Source: Actinomycetes bacterium
Lineage (GTDB): Bacteria; Actinomycetota; Actinomycetes; Propionibacteriales; Nocardioidaceae
Direction: 5' to 3'
Assembly: GCA_023417775.1 (NCBI GenBank)
Contig: JAEZEJ010000028.1
Span: 15,005 to 79,004 of the forward strand
DNA: 64,000 nucleotides
Both the position numbers and the translations under genes were made by a program. The notes under the pieces were generated by a model, which was given only the letters and a program-made list of their open reading frames with translations, did no database searches and was not told where the DNA came from. Below are positions 58,233-64,000 of the stretch, piece by piece; within the stretch, counting starts at the first letter, position 1; every line of letters starts with the position of its first letter.

Positions 58233-58772
58233 CTAGAACGGGGGCTCGTCGGTGGCTGCGCCACCGCCCCAGGCGTCAGCTCCACCCTGCTGAGGCGGCT
58301 GCGAGGCCCACGGATTCGGCTGGCCGCCACCCTGAGGTGCGCCTCCCCCGAAGCCGCCGCCCTGCTGGCCTCCGCCGCCACCGCCGAAGCCGCCGGCATT
58401 GTCCGAGCGCTGAGTGCGCTGGACCTGCGCGGTGGCGAACCGCAGCGACGGGCCGACCTCGTCGACATTCATCTCGACGCTCGTGCCGCGCGAGCCGTCC
58501 TGACGCTCGTAGTTGCGGACCCGCAACGCGCCTTGGACGATGACCCGCTGGCCCTTCTGCAGCGAACCGGCGACATTCTCGGCCATCTGACGCCAGGCGG
58601 CGCAGCGGATGAACAGCGCATCGCCGTCACGCCACTCGTTCGTCTGACGGTCGAAGGTGCGAGGCGTCGAGGCCACGGTGAAGTTGGCCACGGCAGCACC
58701 CGACGGCGTGAACTTGAGTTCAGGGTCGTCGGTGAGGTTGCCGATGACGGTGATGACGGTTTCGCCAGCCAT
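58233..58772 (-). CDS. ssb: single-stranded DNA-binding protein
   Basis: This 179-residue protein has the OB fold in residues 1-110 (TVIGNLTDDPELKFTPSGAAVANFTVASTPRTFD in outline, LFIRCAAWRQMAENVAGSLQKGQRVIVQGALRVRNYE), a Gly/Gln-rich flexible linker and the acidic tip DEPPF that recruits repair and replication partners. Length and layout match actinobacterial SsbA. It lies between rpsF and rpsR as usual. Confidence 0.97.
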   Translation of the reverse strand: MAGETVITVIGNLTDDPELKFTPSGAAVANFTVASTPRTFDRQTNEWRDGDALFIRCAAWRQMAENVAGSLQKGQRVIVQGALRVRNYERQDGSRGTSVEMNVDEVGPSLRFATAQVQRTQRSDNAGGFGGGGGGQQGGGFGGGAPQGGGQPNPWASQPPQQGGADAWGGGAATDEPPF

Positions 58773-58871
58773 GGGGCACGAACCTTTCGCAGGAAGTGGT
58801 GTCTGACTCCAAGTGAACCGCAGGGGACCGGCGATCGAAACCGTTCGTCCACACCCCGGCGGCCCGGATGC

Positions 58872-59168
58872 TTACTTCGCGTCGGGGCGCGTCACCTTGA
58901 GGCGCACGATCGACTCGTTCAGCGTGAGCTGACGATCGAGCTCCTTGACCGTGGCCGGCTCGGCGGTCAGGTCGATGACGGCGTAGATGCCCTCGGACTT
59001 CTTGTTGATCTCGTAAGCGAGGCGGCGACGGCCCCAGATGTCGACATTGTCCACCGAACCGCCGTCCTGACGGACCAGGTTCAAGTAGGTGTCGAGGCTG
59101 GGAGCGACGGTGCGCTCGTCCAGGTCAGAGTCGAGGATGACCATGACTTCGTACTTACGCAGTGACAC
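58872..59168 (-). CDS. rpsF: 30S ribosomal protein S6
   Basis: This 98-residue protein starts at GTG 59168 with AAGGAG upstream. It shows the S6 pattern YEVMVILDSDLDERTVAPSL, GRRRLAYEINKKSEGIYAVIDLTAEPATVKELDRQLTLNESIVRLKV. It forms a dimer with S18 on the small subunit. It is the first gene of the operon, with a clear promoter at 59246-59274 and a hairpin in the leader. Confidence 0.97.
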   Translation of the reverse strand: MSLRKYEVMVILDSDLDERTVAPSLDTYLNLVRQDGGSVDNVDIWGRRRLAYEINKKSEGIYAVIDLTAEPATVKELDRQLTLNESIVRLKVTRPDAK

Positions 59169-59192
59169 TGCGGTTCTCCTTCGGTCTGAGCG

Positions 59193-59211
59193 GTGACGGG
59201 CTTTCCGTCAC
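59193..59211 (-). promoter_or_regulatory. hairpin in the rpsF leader
   Basis: Perfect 7-bp arms GTGACGG and CCGTCAC with a 5-base loop lie in the 5' untranslated region of rpsF, about 25 bases before its start. Leaders of rpsF in many bacteria bind S6-S18 for autoregulation through a stem with a CCG element; CCGTCACCG here could supply one. This is a suggestion only. Confidence 0.4.
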
Positions 59212-59245
59212 AGGAGAGTCGTCGCCCTCGGTGGGCAACCCGGTG

Positions 59246-59274
59246 AGTCTATCGGACAGCGGCACGTCAGCCAA
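59246..59274 (-). promoter_or_regulatory. rpsF promoter
   Basis: Read on the minus strand, TTGGCT and TAGACT are separated by exactly 17 bases, a good match to the housekeeping sigma factor consensus. The -10 box lies about 78 bases before the rpsF start, leaving room for the leader hairpin. Confidence 0.75.
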
Positions 59275-59288
59275 TTCCGGCGAGGTGG

Positions 59289-59411
59289 GCGGTAGAGGGT
59301 CAACCTGACGATCGACGCGGCGGTGCGTGGTCAACCTCTCGCCCGAATCAGCGGTAGACCATCAACCGAATCCGGCCCGCATGACGTTGCTGGCCTACCG
59401 CCAGATGCCGG
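59289..59411. repeat. 31-bp intergenic repeat, copy 5 (inverted)
   Basis: Here three units are in the opposite orientation: GGTCAACC ends at 59305, 59336 and, as CATCAACC, at 59367, each step exactly 31 bases. A plus-orientation arm, GTTGCTGGCCTACCGCC (59386-59402), closes the element, making the whole palindromic. It ends a few bases from the stop of the signal peptidase gene and about 15 bases upstream of the rpsF promoter. This is the only copy not between convergent genes. Confidence 0.82.
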
Positions 59412-59415
59412 CGCC

Positions 59416-59922
59416 CTAGCGATCGAGGTGGCGTTCTCGCCGGGTCGTCGCGCGGCCGGCGAAGGACGGGGCGAGCAGGGCGACGAGGAGTCCCGCGAGC
59501 GCGATGCGCGCGGCCGGCGACCGCGTCGACGTCACCGCGGACGACCACGGCTGCCCGAGCGTCCCCACCATGCGCGCGACCACCGCCTCACGCGGCACGG
59601 GCTCGGCGTCCGGGCTGTCGTTGGCGTCCCCCTGTGTGCGGATCGTCTCCGCTCCCACCTCGACCACCCGATGCGTGTAGAGCCCGTCGACATCCTCGAT
59701 CGTGACGACATCGCCCACTCGCAGCGACCCCTCGCCGATGTCACGGGAGATGATGACATCGCCGACCGACAGCGTCGGCTCCATCGATCCGCCGGTCACC
59801 ACGATCCATCGCGTCCCGGTCAGCAGCGGCCCGGCCACCGGCGCCGCCAGCACCGCGAGGATGACCCCCACGAGCGTCCACCGGAGCACCCCGCCGAGGA
59901 CGAGCCGGTGCACCTCCCTCAC
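59416..59922 (-). CDS. signal peptidase I, SipW (ER) type
   Basis: This 168-residue protease starts at GTG 59922, overlapping the RCC1 gene stop (GTGA). It has one helix at about 13-33, catalytic Ser46 in VVTGGSMEPTLSVGDVI, and His84 in LYTHRVVEV instead of the usual Lys, followed by TQGDANDSPDAEPV. The Ser-His pair defines the SipW/archaeal-ER type, which processes special signal peptides of TasA/CalY-like proteins. A second helix (RIALAGLLVALLAPSFAG) lies at the C-terminus. The three genes upstream in the operon include two proteins with such signals. Confidence 0.9.
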   Translation of the reverse strand: MREVHRLVLGGVLRWTLVGVILAVLAAPVAGPLLTGTRWIVVTGGSMEPTLSVGDVIISRDIGEGSLRVGDVVTIEDVDGLYTHRVVEVGAETIRTQGDANDSPDAEPVPREAVVARMVGTLGQPWSSAVTSTRSPAARIALAGLLVALLAPSFAGRATTRRERHLDR

Positions 59923-61586
59923 GGCGCCGCCACGACCGTCACCCCGGTGACCCCGGTCGGGGACGTCCAGCCGCCGACCAGTTGATCGAGCCGGTAGATC
60001 AGCCGCGTACCCGCGGCAAAGGAGCACGTGGGACGGCCGCCGGGCGGCGTGGACGGCTGTACCAGCGCACCTGCCGGGCAGACCCAGTCGCGGATCGGCG
60101 CTACTTCCACGGCGACGTAGCTGGTCCCGGATGTGCCATTGCCGAGACCGCCGCCGTCACCGCTCCCCCAGCAGCGCGCGCCGTCCAGGACAGCCACACA
60201 GGTGTGCTTGCCACCGGTCGCGATATCGCCCGCCATACCGGGGATCTGGGTGACGGATCTCGGCTCGGCCCGATTCTCCACCGGCGAGCCGTTCCCGAGG
60301 ACACCGTGGGCACCATCACCCCAGCAGTGCATGATGCCGACCTCCGTCAAGCAGCCGTAATCGCCGCCCGTCGAGGACAGATCATCGCGCCCCATCTCGA
60401 GCGAAGTGATCGATATCCACCTAGCTCCCGGCGACACCTCCCGTGGGGCAGAGGCGTCGGATGCGGGGGGTGCCGCTCCACCCTGCCCCCAACAGAAGAT
60501 CCGTACCTGTACCCCCGAGATAGCACAGCTCGACTGCCGGGCCGTCGCGATCGCGGTCACCCGGCCGGACATCGCCGCGGTCGACACGGCGATCGGCGAT
60601 GCCGACGCCGTCACCCCCGACAGCCCGAGCTGACCGTCGGTGCCCGCTCCCCAGCAGTACGCCCGGCCGCCCGCGATGCCGCACGAGTGGGTGGTGCCGG
60701 TCGAGATCGACGTGAATGTCGTGCCGCTCGGCATCATGCCCCACAGCACTCGTTGCGGGGTCACGCGGTATCGATCGTTGCCCCACGAGTCCCGTCCTGG
60801 CTCCCCATTGCCCACCTGACCGTAACGCGTCCACCCCCAGCAGTAGGCGGCTCCGTCGGCGATCGCGCAGGTGTGCCGATAGCCGGTCGCGATGGCGGTG
60901 ACCGTTCCGGGCAGATCTCCGGAGACGGCGGCCGGCTCCGAGCGGCTCGAACCTCCCCCGACTCCCAGCCGACCGTCACCGTCGCTGCCCCAGCAGTACG
61001 CCCGGCCGTCCGCGATCGCGCACGTGTGCGAGAAGCCGACGGCGATATCGGTGACCGTGCCGGACATCGCCGTGCGCACGACCGGCACGGGTCGGGTGCT
61101 CGCGGTCGTGGTGCCGTCACCGAGCTGACCCTCGCTGTTCCGTCCCCAGCAGTAAGCCCGGCCCTCGGCGATCGCGCAGGAGTGGTTGTTGCCCGCCGCG
61201 ACCTTGGTGAAGCGATCGACCCGGCGCTCACCGAGCTCGGCCGGTATCTCGGCGCGGTCGATGGCCGTGGTCCCGGTTCCGGTGTAGACGACCTGCCGCG
61301 ACGAGGGATCGTTCTCGATCTCTCGGCTGAGCACATAGTGGGGCGTCACGCCGCCGGACGGTCCGGCGGGCCAGGTCAGCTCGATCGACTGGTCCGGCAG
61401 CACCTTCGCGCCGGGCAAGATCGGCGCCAGCGTGGCCGTACCCACCGACTGACTCTCCTCGGCCGCCGTCGCGGTGAACCAGGCACCCGACGATGCCGTG
61501 GAGCCCAGCAGCACGGCCGTCAGCGCCGCCAGCGATACCGCGCACAGCATCGCGCGACCGGCACGCGACTCCTTCATGGTGGTCAC
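59919..61586 (-). CDS. secreted RCC1-repeat beta-propeller with SipW-type signal
   Basis: This 555-residue protein has an N-terminal hydrophobic segment and the motif GAWFTATA at 34-41, the WF-containing hallmark of SipW-dependent signals, followed by SQSVGTATLAP. A small FN3-like domain (about 58-110) comes next. Then seven repeats with the pattern HxCAIxxGxAYCWGxxxxGQLG (about 115-495) form an RCC1-type seven-bladed propeller; each blade has a Cys pair that could form a disulfide outside the cell. The end (WVCPAGALVQ to SPTGVTGVTVVAAP) is again FN3-like. The GTG at 61586 or ATG at 61577 is the start. It is probably surface-exposed and may bind a partner. Confidence 0.82.
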   Translation of the reverse strand: MTTMKESRAGRAMLCAVSLAALTAVLLGSTASSGAWFTATAAEESQSVGTATLAPILPGAKVLPDQSIELTWPAGPSGGVTPHYVLSREIENDPSSRQVVYTGTGTTAIDRAEIPAELGERRVDRFTKVAAGNNHSCAIAEGRAYCWGRNSEGQLGDGTTTASTRPVPVVRTAMSGTVTDIAVGFSHTCAIADGRAYCWGSDGDGRLGVGGGSSRSEPAAVSGDLPGTVTAIATGYRHTCAIADGAAYCWGWTRYGQVGNGEPGRDSWGNDRYRVTPQRVLWGMMPSGTTFTSISTGTTHSCGIAGGRAYCWGAGTDGQLGLSGVTASASPIAVSTAAMSGRVTAIATARQSSCAISGVQVRIFCWGQGGAAPPASDASAPREVSPGARWISITSLEMGRDDLSSTGGDYGCLTEVGIMHCWGDGAHGVLGNGSPVENRAEPRSVTQIPGMAGDIATGGKHTCVAVLDGARCWGSGDGGGLGNGTSGTSYVAVEVAPIRDWVCPAGALVQPSTPPGGRPTCSFAAGTRLIYRLDQLVGGWTSPTGVTGVTVVAAP

Positions 61587-61607
61587 CGTTCTCCTGGATC
61601 TGGCGTG

Positions 61608-62183
61608 TCAGCGCTTCTGGTCGGCGACGATCTCGACATCGAAGGTCGCGGTGAAGCCCTGGGCGTCGTCGGTCGCATCCGGACCGCTCAGCCCGACCTT
61701 GACGTCGACCTCGGCCTTCTCACCGGACGCGACATCGCCGATGCCGGTGAGCTTCGGCGGGGCGGCCAGGGTGCCGGAGGCCTGCGTCCCGGCGGAGCTC
61801 AGGTCGATGGTGATCCATCGCTTGACCGTGTCGATCTGTGTCGGCGTCAGCGTCTGCCCGGACTCGCCCTGGATGTTCTTGAGGGAGATCGAGTAGGTGA
61901 AGTCCGCGCTGCCGCCATTGGTGAACGTGAAGGAGCGGTCGACGCTCTGCCCGGGCAGTAGGCCCTCGACGGTCAGCGGCAGGCCGGTGCGCTCGCCGAT
62001 CGACAGCGTGCCCGTGCTGACCGTGTTGTCCTGGACCGTCTCGGTGTCCTGGAACCAGGCGGAGGTCGCCAGGTAGCCGCCGGCGACGACCGCGGCGGTG
62101 ACGCCGGTGGCGCCGACGGCCAACGCCACCCGACGCCGACGGTCGGGGGTCTGCGGCGCCGGGGAGCTGGTGGGGATATTCAT
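61608..62183 (-). CDS. TasA/CalY-like alternate-signal exported protein
   Basis: This 191-residue protein has a polar start, RRRR at 15-18, a long hydrophobic stretch (19-39) and the SipW-substrate motif ATSAWFQDTET at 39-49, followed by VSTGTLSIG. The remainder (LTVEGLLPGQSVDRSFTFTNGGSADFTYSISLKN in outline) is a beta-sandwich as in camelysin/TasA. The actinobacterial alternate signal-mediated exported proteins have this layout. In Bacillus, TasA forms extracellular fibres after SipW processing; the same is possible here but inferred. Confidence 0.83.
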   Translation of the reverse strand: MNIPTSSPAPQTPDRRRRVALAVGATGVTAAVVAGGYLATSAWFQDTETVQDNTVSTGTLSIGERTGLPLTVEGLLPGQSVDRSFTFTNGGSADFTYSISLKNIQGESGQTLTPTQIDTVKRWITIDLSSAGTQASGTLAAPPKLTGIGDVASGEKAEVDVKVGLSGPDATDDAQGFTATFDVEIVADQKR

Positions 62184-62209
62184 GGGATTGCCTCTCGTGA
62201 TGGATGGGC

Positions 62210-62830
62210 TCAGCGCGTGCGTGCGCTGAGGACGGAGTCGAAGGTCGTGGATGCTGCGGGCTCCCCGGTCTCGGCGACGACCGCGTCGTAGCGGACGGTC
62301 ACCTCCTCGCCGGGCGCGAGGCGCAGCATCGGGCCGGCAGGGCCGGAGGCGAGGGTGGTGGCCGGTCCTCGGCTCTGCCCGGCGATCACCTCGACGACGA
62401 GCTGTTCGGCCAGCTCGGCCCCCGAGGTCACCTGGGTGGCGATATCGAGCTCGACGGGGAGCTCGCTGACATTGCGCACGTCGTAGACCAGGACCGTCGC
62501 GGACTCGCCGGGCAGCAGTCCCTCCGCCTGCGGCCGCTCGACACCGGACGTGGAGATCAACCGGCATCCGGCGGCCTCCGCCGGAGCGGGCGGGGAGGCG
62601 ACGACGACGCCCAGGACGAGTCCCGCCAGCGCGACGACGGCGGCACCCCGGCCACGCCCGTGCCGCCGGAGCAGCAGGCCGAGCACCACCAGGACGACGG
62701 CCGCGACCAGCAGCCCGGTCATCGGGCCGATGCCCGTGGTCGGGAGGTCGCCGTCACCACCGGGCTGCGAGGAGACCGCGGTGGTGCAGACGCGCTCGGA
62801 GGAGGCGATCAGGTCAGCGAAGAGGTTCAT
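62210..62830 (-). CDS. membrane protein with internal LPTTG motif and TasA-like domain
   Basis: This 206-residue protein has LPTTG at 29-33, a helix (about 39-54) and RRHGRGRG, the order of a sortase sorting signal, yet placed at the N-terminus instead of the C-terminus. A second helix (63-79), ending SPPAPAEAAG, leads to an exported beta-domain with GVERPQAEGLLPGESATVLVYDVRNVSELPVELDI in outline. The latter shares the EGLLPG pattern with the TasA-like protein next door. It is the first gene of the SipW operon. Whether sortase cuts here is doubtful; it may be a relic of a fusion. Confidence 0.7.
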   Translation of the reverse strand: MNLFADLIASSERVCTTAVSSQPGGDGDLPTTGIGPMTGLLVAAVVLVVLGLLLRRHGRGRGAAVVALAGLVLGVVVASPPAPAEAAGCRLISTSGVERPQAEGLLPGESATVLVYDVRNVSELPVELDIATQVTSGAELAEQLVVEVIAGQSRGPATTLASGPAGPMLRLAPGEEVTVRYDAVVAETGEPAASTTFDSVLSARTR

Positions 62831-62934
62831 GGAGGCTCGAAGTCGTAGGCTCAGCACGTGCACGGACGATTCACTGTGGCGGCTGCGACACCCGACGAGA
62901 TAAGGGTTCAACCCGCAAAGACGCCGAGAGCATC

Positions 62935-64000
62935 GTGAGGGGCACGTCCACCCGCCGCTCCGAGGCGATGCGGCTCGCCGCATTGGCTCACGAGCAGGGG
63001 TCCTTCCGAGAGGCGGCCACCCGCTGGATCGCGCTGGCCTCGGCGGACGACCCGCCGCCCTACGCGCACCTGCGCGCCGGGGAGGACGCCGTGCTCAGCG
63101 ACCGTCCCGAGCTCATGGCCGAGGCGGCTGCGCTGGTGCGGGCGGCGGAGGAGGGGTTGGAGCGCGAACTCCTGCTGTTCCAGCTGGAATTCCTGCACAC
63201 GCCGCTGGAACGATCGGTGGTGCGCTGGCAGCAGGCCGTCGAGCGATTCGGTGAACCCCGGGATCCGCGCGTGCGTCTGCACTGGGCCGTCTGCCGGGCG
63301 GAGGCGGCCTGGATGGTCGGTGACACCGCGACCGTCCTCGACGTGCGACGGCGGTGCGGCGTCGAGGACGAGTCCGCGCTCGCGATGGCCGGCCGGCTGC
63401 GTCTATTCGAGTCCTACGCCCACTGGCTGCGGGGCGCCGGTGCGGCCGCGCGCGAGCGCATCGAGCCGTTGCGTCTGAGCCCCACCGGGCGTCCCGAACG
63501 AGCCTCGGCCCTCAATCTGCTCGGCCAGATGGCGGCACTCTCCGGTGACTGGCGGGAGGCCGGCCGGCAGTTCGGGGAGGCGGCGCAGGCGGCCCGTGCC
63601 GCGGACAGTCCCCTTCCCGGCGTGCTGGCGGCGGCGTGGAGCGGCTTCGTGGCGATGCTGGGCGGTCGCTATGCCTCCGCCCGCGCCCACGCGGAGTTCG
63701 CCCTGTCCCAGTCGGCGGAGGTCGAGCACCGGACCTTCGATCCCATCGCCCACGCCACCCTCGCGGTGACGACCGCGGCGTCGGGGCACTGGGCCGAGTC
63801 CCAGCATCACCTCGGCAAGGCCCAGCACTTCATCGGGGACCGGGTGATGCCTGAGACGGTCTTCTGTGTGGCGGTGGCCGCGGCCGTCTGCTCGCGATGG
63901 CGTGGCGACGCCACCGGCGTGCTCGACGCACTGCACGTGCTCGACCTCCCGGCCATCGCCGCAACCACCCGGGCCGTCGGCGCCAGCTGGTGGCTCTCGC
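62935..64000 (+). CDS. helical-repeat (TPR-like) protein, 3' end outside window
   Basis: The frame is open from GTG 62935 to the edge, 355 codons so far. It is rich in Ala and Arg and made of helix pairs: RLAALAHEQGSFREAATRWIALA, RLRLFESYAHWLRGAGAAARERIEP, SALNLLGQMAALSGDWREAGRQFGEAAQAARAAD. This is the TPR-like repeat domain of large regulators; many end in a LuxR helix-turn-helix, which would lie outside. It is divergent from the SipW/TasA-like operon with a 104-base gap, so it may regulate that operon. Confidence 0.7.
   Translation, partial: MRGTSTRRSEAMRLAALAHEQGSFREAATRWIALASADDPPPYAHLRAGEDAVLSDRPELMAEAAALVRAAEEGLERELLLFQLEFLHTPLERSVVRWQQAVERFGEPRDPRVRLHWAVCRAEAAWMVGDTATVLDVRRRCGVEDESALAMAGRLRLFESYAHWLRGAGAAARERIEPLRLSPTGRPERASALNLLGQMAALSGDWREAGRQFGEAAQAARAADSPLPGVLAAAWSGFVAMLGGRYASARAHAEFALSQSAEVEHRTFDPIAHATLAVTTAASGHWAESQHHLGKAQHFIGDRVMPETVFCVAVAAAVCSRWRGDATGVLDALHVLDLPAIAATTRAVGASWWLS

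Noticed and set aside
1..64000. Prophage, integrative element or insertion sequence
   Set aside because: No integrase, transposase, phage structural gene, tRNA attachment site or long terminal repeats were seen; gene content looks chromosomal throughout.

Overview
The window is one dense, very GC-rich stretch of chromosome with short gaps, many 4-base stop/start overlaps (ATGA, GTGA) and frequent GTG starts. It carries the rpsF-ssb-rpsR-rplI block with dnaB nearby, a cysteine-free S18, LuxR-type two-component systems and an actinobacterial-type Erm. This points to a high-GC actinobacterium, most likely of the Micrococcales (Brachybacterium/Microbacterium-like; the genus is inference). No tRNA, rRNA, transposase, phage gene or CRISPR array was seen.

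Layout. 0.1-2.6 kb: small membrane protein, GNAT acetyltransferase, RelQ-like alarmone synthetase, TspO-like membrane protein. 2.7-5.8 kb: copper-handling operon (membrane protein, YcnI, CopC-CopD fusion, CopC). 5.9-9.3 kb: unknown Trp-rich protein; TetR plus FAD dehydrogenase. 9.4-13.5 kb: two-component system divergent from an ABC-2 exporter operon. 13.6-14 kb: frameshifted methyltransferase. 14.2-20.9 kb: sugar catabolic cluster (FucU-like mutarotase, large glycoside hydrolase, NCS1 permease, ribokinase, LacI). 21-23.3 kb: acyl-CoA ligase and TetR. 23.3-32.4 kb: ABC pair, RecQ-type helicase with a PRTase-like tail, GAF/SpoIIE phosphatase, MMPL exporter with TetR. 32.5-35.8 kb: GlxA-type regulator, acetyltransferases, and an erm gene with leader peptide and attenuator. 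35.8-39.4 kb: second ABC/two-component operon. 39.5-45.9 kb: candidate Mn riboswitch with terC, PAS histidine kinase, NhaA-DsbA fusion, epoxide hydrolase, glycolate-oxidase-like flavoprotein. 46-50.6 kb: ABC-F with TetR, NCS2 permease, P-loop kinase. 50.6-59.2 kb: HEYGH membrane protein, dnaB, MATE, siderophore reductase, solute-binding lipoprotein, and the rplI-rpsR-ssb-rpsF genes. 59.4-62.8 kb: SipW-type signal peptidase with three apparent clients, including a seven-repeat RCC1 propeller. The window ends inside a helical-repeat protein.

Three threads run across the window. First, a dispersed intergenic repeat with an exact 31-bp unit spacing (core GGTTGAYGGCCTACCGCC) sits at five places, always directly against the 3' end of a gene and four times between convergent genes. 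Second, nine transcription starts appear leaderless: a TANNNT box lies exactly 6 or 7 bases before the start codon. Third, resistance and efflux systems are frequent (Erm, ABC-F, two ABC-2 exporters, MMPL, MATE, CopCD) and several sit beside their own regulator and a visible operator or attenuator.
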